A stretch of DNA of 64,000 nt from Flavobacteriales bacterium UBA2306 (lineage in GTDB: Bacteria > Bacteroidota > Bacteroidia > Flavobacteriales > Weeksellaceae), in NCBI GenBank assembly GCA_002345565.1, contig DDVS01000004.1, forward strand, positions 434,001-498,000, read 5' to 3'. Every line of letters starts with the position of its first letter. Within the stretch, counting starts at the first letter, position 1. The notes below the pieces were generated by a model, which was not told the DNA's origin, did not search any database, and worked only from the letters and a program-made list of their open reading frames with translations. Both the position numbers and the translations under genes were made by a program. This document shows, in pieces, positions 51,861 to 60,127 of this stretch.

Positions 51861-53086
51861 AATGGGCAGAAGGAATAGATAAAATAGGCATAGGGCTGTA
51901 TGTTTTACTTTGTGTTTTTGCCATCATTAACATTAATAGTGTAGATGAAAAGTTAGGCAATAAACAGCTTATATTCTTCGGTATTTCTTGTTTTATAGGG
52001 ATGATTATTTTCTTTATGAGAACCAAGTTTTTCGAGAATATGTCTGCTATTCTATATGTTGGTGGAGTGTTGTTGTTAGTGGGCTTATTTCCATTCGGTA
52101 CAGAAATCCTTGGGCAAAAAAACTGGTACAAATTCGGGGGCTTTACAATGCAACCCGTGGAGTTTGCCAAGATAGGCACAGCGTTAATGCTTGCCAATTA
52201 TGTATCCAATCCAGATTTTAACCTTCAAAACAAAAAAGTACTATACACCGCTTTAGGAATTGTGGCCATACCCGGTGCTGTAGTTTTGATGATTCCGGAT
52301 GTAGGTTCACTGCTCGTATTTTTTGCTTTCTTGATGGCACTTTACAGAGAAGGACTTTCCGGATGGTTATTTGGGGTGATTTTCATTTTTGCAGCAGTAT
52401 TTCTTGTTTCTATCGCGGTGAATCCTTTATATGTTGTTATTGCCATTCTTATTATTGCTGCCATCTTTGTATTTCTAAATTTTTATGCTATTCAGGGAAA
52501 TATAATGTACATCATTGCTATTGTACTTTCTGTAGGAATTCTTAGCGCTTTATCCTATGGTTCACCCTACATTTTAACAAAATTACCAAAGCACCAGCGC
52601 GAAAGAGTCGAGGTTTTATACAAAGGAGAGAAAGCTTTCCGCGACACATCCGGATATAATTTATTGTATTCCAAAACCGCCATAGGTTCTGGCGGGTGGA
52701 AGGGTAAAGGCTATAAAGAAGGCTCTGTTACACAAGGTAAATTTGTACCAGAACAAGAGACAGATTATATTTTTTGTACCGTTGGCGAAGAATGGGGATT
52801 TATTGGTAGTACCATTTTAATTCTTTGTTATGCCACTTTTATTGGAAGGATTTATTATCTTTCCGAAAATCAAAAATCCACTTTTAATAGAGTTTTCGGA
52901 TACTGTTTCGCCTCTATATTATTAATTCATTTTGCGATTAATCTTGGAATGGTAATGGGGCTTTTTCCTACGGTGGGAATTCCTTTGCCATTTTTTAGTT
53001 ATGGAGGAAGTTCTCTCTTGGCATTTTCTGTCATGACATTTATATTCTTCAAACTTAATTATGCGGATAAAAATAGCCTTGTTTAA
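51857..53086 (+). CDS. rodA: SEDS glycosyltransferase RodA
   Basis: RodA polymerises lipid II into glycan strands during elongation, as partner of PBP2. The 409-residue membrane protein has about ten helices. SEDS-family signatures include KNWYKFGGFTMQPVEFAKIG, LIPDVG-type MIPDVGSLLVFFAFLMALY, TAIGSGGWKGKGYKEGSVTQ, FVPEQETDYIFCTVGEEWGF and, near the end, GLFPTVGIPLPFFSYGGSSL. Its ATG overlaps the mrdA stop (ATGA). It is the last intact gene of the mre operon. Confidence 0.94.
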   Translation: MKWAEGIDKIGIGLYVLLCVFAIININSVDEKLGNKQLIFFGISCFIGMIIFFMRTKFFENMSAILYVGGVLLLVGLFPFGTEILGQKNWYKFGGFTMQPVEFAKIGTALMLANYVSNPDFNLQNKKVLYTALGIVAIPGAVVLMIPDVGSLLVFFAFLMALYREGLSGWLFGVIFIFAAVFLVSIAVNPLYVVIAILIIAAIFVFLNFYAIQGNIMYIIAIVLSVGILSALSYGSPYILTKLPKHQRERVEVLYKGEKAFRDTSGYNLLYSKTAIGSGGWKGKGYKEGSVTQGKFVPEQETDYIFCTVGEEWGFIGSTILILCYATFIGRIYYLSENQKSTFNRVFGYCFASILLIHFAINLGMVMGLFPTVGIPLPFFSYGGSSLLAFSVMTFIFFKLNYADKNSLV

Positions 53087-53139
53087 ATCATTTTAAAATA
53101 AACATTATTTTTTTCTATATTATTTTTTACCGTTTACAA

Positions 53140-53573
53140 ATCTCAGAATTCTTTTTAGGATAATTAGCGACGTTTTAGGAGGTGTTTTATTGCTCCTTTT
53201 AATTTTATTTCAGTGTATTTTTAATGCGATTAGCTTTTGTAAAAGAATTTACACATTGGGTAGATGAAAAATTAATGATTTTTTTACCCGGCTACGAAAA
53301 GCATAAAAAAATGTTGAAAAATCATTAAATTTTAAGATTATTAATGAAAGCACCTCGTTGCCTATTTTGCTAAAAGTATAAGATTACTGGCAACCTTAAC
53401 ATTTAATTGAGGAAGATCAAGAAGGTAACGCTGTCGTTTTTTTGTGCCTACAGCCCCTTTAAAGATAAAGGACAAGTAAAACAGCCAATATTAAAAAACT
53501 TTCCGAAACATCTCTCAATCATTTAAACGAACCAATAGAAATGCTTGGTAAAGGAAGTCTTCTGTTTAAATAA
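53140..53573 (+). pseudogene. Decayed membrane-protein gene after rodA (possibly DUF502-like)
   Basis: Broken coding pieces run in order on the plus strand but in different frames. They are a hydrophobic piece FRIISDVLGGVLLLLLILFQ, then FVKEFTHWVDEKLMIFLPGY, then HLIEEDQEGNAVVF, VPTAP, and finally NIKKLSETSLNHLNEPIEML with GKGSLLFK and a stop at 53571-53573. The middle pieces recall DUF502-type membrane proteins (VFVPTAP), but I am not certain of the family. Several frameshifts and at least one in-frame stop show that it is not functional. Confidence 0.6.
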
Positions 53574-53577
53574 AAAT

Positions 53578-53612
53578 AAACCCAGCTTGTAGAAAAGCTG
53601 GGTTTATTTTTT
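53578..53612. terminator. Bidirectional terminator between the pseudogene and rpmA
   Basis: AAACCCAGCTT and AAGCTGGGTTT form an 11-base stem. T-rich DNA follows on both strands; it probably mainly serves rplU-rpmA on the minus strand. Confidence 0.8.
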
Positions 53613-53627
53613 ATAAAACGCTGTTGA

Positions 53628-53885
53628 TTATGCGTTTGGTTCAACAGAAACGAAAGATCTGTTGTTGGCTTTCTTTCTGAAAACTACTTTACCGTCTACC
53701 AATGCGAACAAAGTGTGGTCTTTACCCATGCCCACATTTTCACCTGGGTGATGTTGCGTACCTCTTTGTCTGATAATGATGTTTCCAGCAATAGCGTCTT
53801 GACCTCCGAAAATCTTAACACCTAGTCTTTTAGAGTGAGATTCTCTACCGTTTTTGGAACTACCGACTCCTTTCTTGTGTGCCAT
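53628..53885 (-). CDS. rpmA: 50S ribosomal protein L27
   Basis: L27 lies at the peptidyl-transferase centre with its N-terminal tail. The 85-residue protein starts [20 protein letters not shown], without the cleavable extension found in Firmicutes. It continues [40 protein letters not shown]. It is complete and follows rplU by 28 bp, the usual gene pair. Confidence 0.97.
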   Translation of the reverse strand: MAHKKGVGSSKNGRESHSKRLGVKIFGGQDAIAGNIIIRQRGTQHHPGENVGMGKDHTLFALVDGKVVFRKKANNRSFVSVEPNA

Positions 53886-53913
53886 TTTATTTTAAGCTTT
53901 TTTGGATTAAAAA

Positions 53914-54309
53914 TTATTCAGCAGATTCGCTGGTTTCTGTTACTTCAGCTTTAGCAGCTTTCTTAGGAGCAGCTTTTTTAGCCTCTTTTTTCGCACCGTC
54001 AAATCCAGTAATACCAGTTACAAGAATTTGAGTTAATTGCTGTCTGTGACCATTTTTCTTAGCATAACCTTTTCTTCTTTTCTTTTTGAAAATGATTACT
54101 TTGTCAGCCTGAACGTGGTCAAGAATTTCTACATCTACGGTGATACCGCTTACAGCCGGGGCACCTACAGTTACTGCACCGTTTACAGTAAGAAGAACTT
54201 TGTCAAAAGAAACTTTCGCACCTTTATCTCCTTTCAAACGGTTCACAAACAACTTTTGGTTTTGCTCAACTTTGTATTGAAGCCCTGCTATTTCTACAAT
54301 TGCAAACAT
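53914..54309 (-). CDS. rplU: 50S ribosomal protein L21
   Basis: L21 is a large-subunit protein binding 23S rRNA. The first 100 residues are standard (MFAIVEIAGLQYKVEQNQKL at the start, IIFKKKRRKGYAKKNGHRQQ near the end of the core). The C-terminus carries a further extension of about 30 residues rich in Lys, Ala and Glu (KKEAKKAAPKKAAKAEV). Such tails are common in Bacteroidota L21. It has a good promoter and is followed by rpmA. Confidence 0.96.
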   Translation of the reverse strand: MFAIVEIAGLQYKVEQNQKLFVNRLKGDKGAKVSFDKVLLTVNGAVTVGAPAVSGITVDVEILDHVQADKVIIFKKKRRKGYAKKNGHRQQLTQILVTGITGFDGAKKEAKKAAPKKAAKAEVTETSESAE

Positions 54310-54339
54310 TGTTTATAAATTTTATAATTATTCGAGGTG

Positions 54340-54347
54340 CAAAAATA
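54340..54347 (-). promoter_or_regulatory. Putative promoter of rplU-rpmA
   Basis: On the minus strand TATTTTTG is an exact -7 box, with TTG (54368-54370) 20 bp upstream. The leader to the rplU start is about 25 bases. Confidence 0.65.
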
Positions 54348-54414
54348 AACATTTTATTTAAATAACACAACACTATTGGTAAATATTTAGTTTAGTGATT
54401 ATTAATATTAATTT

Positions 54415-54533
54415 GGGCAACTTAATCCGCCTTCCACTCCCAATCTTTTTGTCATTGCGAACAAAGTGAAGCAATCTATTGAACTTTTGAACAATCGCAA
54501 TAACAAAAAGGATTTCCGCTCAAGTCGGGCTGC
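54415..54533 (+). repeat. Intergenic element with conserved ends, copy 2
   Basis: A 119-bp element starting GGGCAACTTAATCCGCC and ending CTCAAGTCGGGCTGC, the same ends and orientation as copy 1 at 11492-11571. The inner hairpin is unrelated: CTTTTTGTCATTGCGA at 54445-54460 pairs with TCGCAATAACAAAAAG at 54495-54510 (one mismatch). The loop side holds GTCATTGCGAACAAAGTGAA, a sequence resembling repeats common in other bacteria. It lies between the divergent rplU and GH3 genes. Confidence 0.7.
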
Positions 54534-54580
54534 AGATTCTACATCAAAACAACCTTTCAACATAAAAACACTTTTGTCAT

Positions 54581-54660
54581 TCTTTGCTAAGTTTTACGGC
54601 TTTGCGACCTTAAGAATCTTTTCAATAATTAACTAAAAACCTTTGCGAACTTTGCGTTTA
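54581..54660. repeat. TTTGCG-type repeat block upstream of the GH3 gene
   Basis: Contains GGCTTTGCGACCTTAAG and CCTTTGCGAACTTTGCG in direct order. These share the core of the inverted arms at 44804-44913 and, with G-to-T changes, at 19615-19734. Together with the element at 54415-54533 it fills the 417-bp gap between rplU and the GH3 gene. Confidence 0.5.
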
Positions 54661-54699
54661 AAAAATATGCAGATACACAACTTTTACATTAGAAAACTC

Positions 54700-54707
54700 T
54701 AAATTTG
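54700..54707 (+). promoter_or_regulatory. Putative -7 box of the GH3-family gene
   Basis: TAAATTTG is an exact TAnnTTTG box 19 bases before the ATG at 54727. It makes the TTG at 54712 an unlikely start. Confidence 0.55.
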
Positions 54708-54726
54708 ACAATTGAAAATTTTATCA

Positions 54727-56226
54727 ATGCTAAATTTCATCAAGAAAAAGATTGCTCTCATCTGGGCAAAAAAACATATCGAAAAATCTAAGAGTTTTAA
54801 AACCAATGCGATTCAGAATCAGCAGGATTTGCTTTTAGATTTGGTAAAAACTTCGGAAAAAACATTATTCGGAAGAGAACATCGATTTGAAACCATAAAA
54901 TCAATTGAAGATTTTCAAAACAATGTTCCTATTGCAGATTACGAAGATTTAAAACCATATATCGAGAAAGTAAAAAAAGGACAGTCCAAAATTCTTTGGC
55001 CAGATTTACCCGAATATTTTGCTAAGACCTCAGGAACAACTTCTGGCTCCAAATACATTCCGATTTCCAAAGAAGCAATGCCTTTTCAAATCGCTGCAGC
55101 TCAAAGTGCTATTTTCCATTATATCGAGAAAAAAAATAACGCCGATTTTGTCAACGGGAAAATGATTTTCCTTCAAGGATCTCCTGAATTACAAGAAGTC
55201 AATGGTGTAAAGACGGGAAGACTTTCAGGAATTGTCGCTCATCATATTCCAAATTATCTTCAGAAAAACAGATTGCCAAGCTGGGAAACCAACTGCATCG
55301 AAGATTGGGAAACCAAAGTCGATAGAATCGTAGAAGAAACCGAGAATGAAAATATGACTTTGATTTCTGGGATTCCGCCTTGGTTGATAATGTACTTTGA
55401 AAAGCTGATTGAAAAACACGGCAAAAAAATCACACAGATTTTTCCAAATCTTCAGTTGATAATTACCGGTGGCGTTAACTACGAACCTTATCGCGAAAAG
55501 ATGAACGAGTTGTTGGGAAAACCTGTTGACATTGTCCAGACTTTTCCAGCATCGGAAGGTTTTTTTGCATTTCAAGATGATTATACAAAAGAAGGATTAT
55601 TGCTTCTGACCAATCACGGAATTTTCTACGAATTCATTCCGCTCGAACAATATGGAAAACCTAACGCAGAACGATTGACTCTGAAAGATATTGAACTGAA
55701 CAAAGATTATGCTCTGATTCTGACGACTAATTCAGGACTTTGGGCTTACTCGATTGGAGATGTTGTGAGATTTATTGATAAAAATCCGTACAGAATTTTG
55801 GTTTCCGGAAGAACAAAACATTTCACTTCTGCTTTTGGAGAACACGTGATTGCATTTGAAGTAGAAGAAGCTTTGAAAGCAACCGTTGAAAAATTTCCAG
55901 CTCAGATTACAGAATTTCATCTCGCTCCGGAAGTGAATCCAACAGAAGGTTTGCCTTATCACGAATGGTTCATCGAGTTTGAAAAAGAACCAGACAATTT
56001 TGAAGCTTTCAAAGCTGAATTGGATTTGCAACTCAGACAACGGAATACTTATTACGATGATTTGATTTCCGGAAATATTCTGCAACCTTTAATCATTACA
56101 AAACTGAAGAAAAATGCTTTTCAGGATTATGCTAAATCTGAAGGAAAATTGGGTGGGCAAAATAAAATTCCTCGTTTGGCGAATGATAGAAAAATTGCAA
56201 CTGTTTTATCGGATTTTAAATTGTAA
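54727..56226 (+). CDS. GH3-family acyl-adenylating protein
   Basis: A protein of the GH3 family, named after plant auxin-amido synthetases. These are ANL-type enzymes that activate a carboxylate as acyl-AMP and join it to an amine. The start used is the ATG at 54727 (MLNFIKKKIALIWAKKHIEK). The ATP-binding loop is AKTSGTTSGSKYIPISKEA. Further motifs are LIITGGVNYEPYREKM and WAYSIGDVVRFIDKNP, then VSGRTKHFTSAFGEHVIAFE. Its 499 residues are normal for bacterial members, whose natural substrates are unknown. It is monocistronic. Confidence 0.85.
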   Translation: MLNFIKKKIALIWAKKHIEKSKSFKTNAIQNQQDLLLDLVKTSEKTLFGREHRFETIKSIEDFQNNVPIADYEDLKPYIEKVKKGQSKILWPDLPEYFAKTSGTTSGSKYIPISKEAMPFQIAAAQSAIFHYIEKKNNADFVNGKMIFLQGSPELQEVNGVKTGRLSGIVAHHIPNYLQKNRLPSWETNCIEDWETKVDRIVEETENENMTLISGIPPWLIMYFEKLIEKHGKKITQIFPNLQLIITGGVNYEPYREKMNELLGKPVDIVQTFPASEGFFAFQDDYTKEGLLLLTNHGIFYEFIPLEQYGKPNAERLTLKDIELNKDYALILTTNSGLWAYSIGDVVRFIDKNPYRILVSGRTKHFTSAFGEHVIAFEVEEALKATVEKFPAQITEFHLAPEVNPTEGLPYHEWFIEFEKEPDNFEAFKAELDLQLRQRNTYYDDLISGNILQPLIITKLKKNAFQDYAKSEGKLGGQNKIPRLANDRKIATVLSDFKL

Positions 56227-56245
56227 ATTTTATTTACCACAGTTG

Positions 56246-56581
56246 TTAATGACTCACAGCTTTTAGTCCGACAATAGAGGCAATCAATGTAAAAACAAAA
56301 AATAACCGCCAGCATGTTGCCGGTTCTTTGAAGATAAAAATTCCGACAATTACACCGCCAACCGCGCCAATTCCTGTCCAGACTGCATAAGCAGTTCCTA
56401 CGGGCAATCCATCTTGTCCGGAAATTGCTTTAAACATCAAAAACATACTCGTAAAAAGACAAAGAAAAAATCCAATCCACCAATAGATACTTTCTTTCCC
56501 AGATGTTTCTTGTGCTTTGCCTAGGCAAGTCGCAAAACCAGTCTCGAAAAGTCCTGCGATAATCAGTATAATCCAATTCAT
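56246..56581 (-). CDS. SMR-family transporter, SugE/Gdx-like
   Basis: A 111-residue small multidrug resistance transporter with four helices that works as a dimer. The active Glu is in IILIIAGLFETGFATCLGKA near residue 13. The middle loop LPVGTAYAVWTGIGAVGGVI and the end VFTLIASIVGLKAVSH match the SugE/Gdx branch, which exports guanidinium, better than EmrE. Flavobacterial members are not well studied. It is convergent with the GH3 gene and divergent from the MFS gene. Confidence 0.85.
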   Translation of the reverse strand: MNWIILIIAGLFETGFATCLGKAQETSGKESIYWWIGFFLCLFTSMFLMFKAISGQDGLPVGTAYAVWTGIGAVGGVIVGIFIFKEPATCWRLFFVFTLIASIVGLKAVSH

Positions 56582-56632
56582 TTGGCGAAGATAAAAATTT
56601 GAAAATATATACCGAATTGTTGCTTGAACTAG

Positions 56633-56640
56633 TACATTTG
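56633..56640 (+). promoter_or_regulatory. Putative -7 box of the MFS gene, very close to the start
   Basis: TACATTTG is an exact TAnnTTTG box only four bases before the ATG at 56645. If used, the mRNA would be leaderless or nearly so. Confidence 0.4.
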
Positions 56641-56644
56641 TATA

Positions 56645-57880
56645 ATGATTTCTTTTACACCCCTTCGCGTCTTAAAAAATATAGAGTTCAGACATCTTTT
56701 AACAGGTAGATTTTTCCTGATCATCGCGTTCCGAATGCTGGCAACTTTGCTGGGATGGTGGGTTTATCAATTGACAAAAGACCCGTTTTCCATTGGATTG
56801 ATTGGGCTTTCCGAAGTAATTCCCGCAGTTTCTTGCGCGCTTTATGCTGGTCATATTATTGATATGAATGAGAAGAAAAAACTTCTTCTGATTTGTAATT
56901 ATGCCTATGTTGTTTTGATAAGTCTGCTTCTTATTCCGGCTTTTCTTGATCATAGACTACATTTCACAGGACATGAGATTACTTATTTTATTTATGGCGT
57001 CATTTTCTTTACCGGAATTTGTCGTTCATTTCTGGGACCTTTGGTGCCTTCTATGATTCCACGGATTGTGAAGGAGGAGAATCTTCCTTATGCAGTGACT
57101 TTAAATCAGGCGATTTTTTTGATTGCCTCAGTTTCCGGGCACGCTTTAGGCGGTTTTTTAATTGCTTTAATTACTATTAAATGGACTTTGGTTGTGATCG
57201 TATCGAGTATGACATTTGCGTCTTTATTTTTCTGGACCGTGAACCAACAACAATCCGAGAATACGAAAAAAGATGTAAAAGTTTTCGAAAGTATGAAGGA
57301 AGGCTTGGCTTATATCTATAAAACCAAAGAAATTCTTGGTGCACAAATGCTGGATATGTTTGCCGTTCTTTTTGGAGGTGCAGTTGCGATGATTCCGGTT
57401 TTTGCGAGTGATATTCTGAAAGTAGGTTCGGAAGGTTTTGGCCTTCTGAATGCCGCGTCTGATATTGGTTCTATGATCATCATTATTACACTTTCGATAG
57501 TTCCATTAAGAAAAAATCAAGGAAAAATTCTCTTGTTTGTAGCTTCCGGATTTGGACTTTGTATTATTGGATTTGGATTGTCAAAATTATATTGGTTGTC
57601 ATTTGCATTCTTAGTTTTAAGTGGAATGTTGGACGGAATCAGTGTTGTTATTCGTGGAACAATTGTTCAATTGAAAACGCCGGAAGAAATCCGTGGAAGA
57701 GTCTTGAGCGTGAATTCGATTTTCATAATGTCAAGTAATGAACTTGGACAGTTTGAAAGTGGATTGACAGCAAAATTGATGGGCGTTGTGCGATCTGTGG
57801 TTTTTGGAGGAACGATGACCGTTTTGACAGCATTATTTATTGGCGCTACCTCTAAAAAATTGAGAAAAATGGAATATTAA
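56645..57880 (+). CDS. MFS transporter, EntS-like
   Basis: A 411-residue major facilitator superfamily exporter with about twelve helices. It begins NIEFRHLLTGRFFLIIAFRM, and the first half includes ITYFIYGVIFFTGICRSFLG and VPSMIPRIVKEENLPYAVTL. The second half has GILD-type LSGMLDGISVVIRGTIVQLK and TPEEIRGRVLSVNSIFIMSS, a stretch common in the enterobactin-exporter-like (EntS, DHA3) group. The substrate is unknown. It is monocistronic, with its own terminator. Confidence 0.85.
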   Translation: MISFTPLRVLKNIEFRHLLTGRFFLIIAFRMLATLLGWWVYQLTKDPFSIGLIGLSEVIPAVSCALYAGHIIDMNEKKKLLLICNYAYVVLISLLLIPAFLDHRLHFTGHEITYFIYGVIFFTGICRSFLGPLVPSMIPRIVKEENLPYAVTLNQAIFLIASVSGHALGGFLIALITIKWTLVVIVSSMTFASLFFWTVNQQQSENTKKDVKVFESMKEGLAYIYKTKEILGAQMLDMFAVLFGGAVAMIPVFASDILKVGSEGFGLLNAASDIGSMIIIITLSIVPLRKNQGKILLFVASGFGLCIIGFGLSKLYWLSFAFLVLSGMLDGISVVIRGTIVQLKTPEEIRGRVLSVNSIFIMSSNELGQFESGLTAKLMGVVRSVVFGGTMTVLTALFIGATSKKLRKMEY

Positions 57881-57895
57881 TCAAAAGATTAGAGC

Positions 57896-57932
57896 AAAAA
57901 ATAAGGAAGCAATTTACTTCCTTATTTTTTTA
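57896..57932 (+). terminator. Intrinsic terminator after the MFS gene
   Basis: AATAAGGAAG and CTTCCTTATT form a ten-base stem with a seven-base loop, followed by a run of T. A-rich DNA before it may let it serve the convergent Fe-S gene as well. Confidence 0.8.
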
Positions 57933-57940
57933 TTTTCAGA

Positions 57941-58726
57941 TTATAAATCTTCTGCCTCAGCTAGAAGTTCAACAATATCTTTGACTTGTACTTCTGTATT
58001 TTTATTGAAATGTTTTACGCCGTCTGTCATCATCGTATTGCAGAAAGGGCAACCAGTTGCAATCACTTTTGGCTCGAATGAGAGAGCTTCTTCTGTTCTT
58101 TCTATATTGATGTCTTTATTACCTTTTTCAGGTTCTTTAAACATCTGCGCGCCTCCCGCTCCGCAACATAATCCGTTGGTTTTGCAACGTTTCATTTCTA
58201 CTAATTCGGCGTCCAGTTTTTCCAATAGCATTCTGGGTGCTTCATATTCGTCATTGGCTCTTCCAAGATAGCAAGGATCGTGAAATGTTATTTTTTTACC
58301 TTTGAAACTTCCTCCTTCAATTTTCAAGCGTCCTTCATTCATCAAGTTTTTAAGAAACTGAGTATGATGCAGAACTTCATAATTTCCTCCAAGACTTGGA
58401 TATTCGTTCTTCAAAGTATTAAAGCAATGCGGACAAGCTGTAACGATTTTTTTGACTTCGTAAGCATTCAAAACTTCAATGTTGGTCAAAGCCATCATTT
58501 GGAAAACAAACTCGTTACCTGCGCGCTTTGCAGGATCTCCTGTGCAAGACTCTTCCTGACCGAGAACCGCAAATTCTACATTGATTTTATTAAGGATTTT
58601 GCAGAATGCACGTGTGATTTTTTTCGCACGATCATCAAAACTTCCGGCACAACCCACCCAAAAGAGAACTTCCGGAGATTTGCCTTCCATTGCATATTCT
58701 GCCATTGTTTTTATAGTGAAATCCAT
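57941..58726 (-). CDS. CCG-domain (Fe-S)-binding protein, HdrB/GlpC/LutA-like
   Basis: A 261-residue soluble protein with two CCG (cysteine-rich) domains like those of heterodisulfide reductase subunit B, GlpC and LutA. Cys motifs in order are EVLFWVGCAGSFDDRAKKIT, EESCTGDPAKRAG, IVTACPHCFNTLKNEYP, TFHDPCYLGRANDEYEAPR, TNGLCCGAGGAQMFKEPEKG and ATGCPFCNTMMTDGVKHF. Such domains bind unusual [4Fe-4S] clusters that work on thiol or quinone chemistry. It lies 79 bp after the membrane Fe-S gene and probably forms a complex with it. Confidence 0.85.
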   Translation of the reverse strand: MDFTIKTMAEYAMEGKSPEVLFWVGCAGSFDDRAKKITRAFCKILNKINVEFAVLGQEESCTGDPAKRAGNEFVFQMMALTNIEVLNAYEVKKIVTACPHCFNTLKNEYPSLGGNYEVLHHTQFLKNLMNEGRLKIEGGSFKGKKITFHDPCYLGRANDEYEAPRMLLEKLDAELVEMKRCKTNGLCCGAGGAQMFKEPEKGNKDINIERTEEALSFEPKVIATGCPFCNTMMTDGVKHFNKNTEVQVKDIVELLAEAEDL

Positions 58727-58734
58727 ATTCGTTT

Positions 58735-58788
58735 CAATTTACCAATATAACAACGGAACAATTTACCAATCTTTGTTACATTGTTACA
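58735..58788. repeat. Short repeats between the two Fe-S genes
   Basis: CAATTTACCAAT occurs twice (58735-58746 and 58759-58770), followed by two tandem copies of TTGTTACA (58773-58788). They lie between the two Fe-S genes. No gene or terminator is seen there. Confidence 0.5.
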
Positions 58789-58805
58789 TTTTTTATATTG
58801 TTAGA

Positions 58806-60125
58806 TTAATTATCATTAGCCCAATTCAATCTGTCGGCTTGATTATATTGCCAAGGTGCAGCATTGTTCTCAACGTTGGTCATCATCAAGTTTAATTCTG
58901 TCGGTGCGGCAGATTGTTCCATTACCAGGAATCTTCTCATTTCGAAAATAATCGAAAGTGGATCTATCAAAACAGGGCAAGCTTCAACACATGCATTACA
59001 AGTTGTACAAGCCCAAAGTTCTTCTTTGGTAATGTAATCGTTTAATAATTTTTTACCATCATCCACAAATTGGCCTTTATTTTTATTGATGTTTTTACCA
59101 ACTTCTTCCAGACGATCTCTGGTTTTCATCATAATTAATCTAGGAGACAGTTTTTTTCCGGTAATATTGGCTGGACAAACCGAAGTACATCTTCCGCATT
59201 CTGTGCAAGAATAAGCACTCATCAATTGATGCTGGTTGAGATCAAAAATATCTTCTGCTCCGAATTTTGACGGAACTTCTGCCTCACCTTCTGCTGGAGC
59301 GGCGTAAGGATCAGCATTGGGATCCATCATTAACTTGATTTCCTTCGTTACAGAATCCAAATTGTTGAATTTACCTTTTTTCTCAAGATTGGCAAACCAT
59401 GTATTGGGGAAAGCTAAAATGATATGAAGATGTTTGGAATAATAAAGATAATTCATAAAGAACAGAATCCCAACAAAGTGAAACCACCATGCAGATTTCT
59501 CAACAATATGAAGCGTTTCTAAACTGAAATTCCCAAAGAAGGGAAATAGATATTTTGAGATTGGAAAATTAGAACCAAAACGATTGGCATCAGCATAATA
59601 GTCTGCTCCATTCATTGTGAGGAAAGCAACCATTAAAGCAAATTCGATAATCAGAATCCAGTTGGCATCTTGTTTTGGCCAGCCGAAAAGCTCTTTCATT
59701 GTCAATCTTTTGACACCGTAGAAATTTCTTCTGATAAAAAAAACAACAACGGCAAAAACTACCAAAGCGGCTAAAATCTCTAATACTGAAGTGAAAAATG
59801 CGTAAAAAAAATTCCCTAAAATACTATGTAAAAACCGATGTGTCCCGAAGATTCCATCAATGATAATCTCTAATAATTCTATATTGATAATCACAAAACC
59901 AACATACACAAAAATATGAAGAACTCCGGCTATAGGACGTTTTACCATTTTGCTCTGTCCTAGTGCAACTCTGGCCATCGTTTGCCAACGTTCAGATTTT
60001 TTATCTGTTCTATTAATTACTCTTCCGAGTTTAATATTGCGATATAATTCCTTCAGACTTTTGGCAAATAAGCCAAAACCTGCTACCAAAAGAATTAAAA
60101 AAATTACATTGTCAATATATTGCAT
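58806..60125 (-). CDS. Membrane (Fe-S) protein, HdrDE/NarI-like with two [4Fe-4S] sites
   Basis: A 439-residue protein joining a membrane part to a ferredoxin-like part. The first 250 residues hold about six helices, beginning YIDNVIFLILLVAGFGLFAK, with HIFVYVGFVIINIELLEI and SILGNFFYAFFTSVLEILAA. The C-terminal 150 residues have two cluster sites, CTECGRCTSVCPANITGK and CTTCNACVEACPVLIDP. The layout recalls the NarI-like and HdrD-like subunits of quinone-linked Fe-S reductases. The partner is probably the CCG protein at 57941. The electron donor and acceptor are unknown. It starts two bases after the MCE gene. Confidence 0.82.
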   Translation of the reverse strand: MQYIDNVIFLILLVAGFGLFAKSLKELYRNIKLGRVINRTDKKSERWQTMARVALGQSKMVKRPIAGVLHIFVYVGFVIINIELLEIIIDGIFGTHRFLHSILGNFFYAFFTSVLEILAALVVFAVVVFFIRRNFYGVKRLTMKELFGWPKQDANWILIIEFALMVAFLTMNGADYYADANRFGSNFPISKYLFPFFGNFSLETLHIVEKSAWWFHFVGILFFMNYLYYSKHLHIILAFPNTWFANLEKKGKFNNLDSVTKEIKLMMDPNADPYAAPAEGEAEVPSKFGAEDIFDLNQHQLMSAYSCTECGRCTSVCPANITGKKLSPRLIMMKTRDRLEEVGKNINKNKGQFVDDGKKLLNDYITKEELWACTTCNACVEACPVLIDPLSIIFEMRRFLVMEQSAAPTELNLMMTNVENNAAPWQYNQADRLNWANDN

Positions 60126-60127
60126 TT

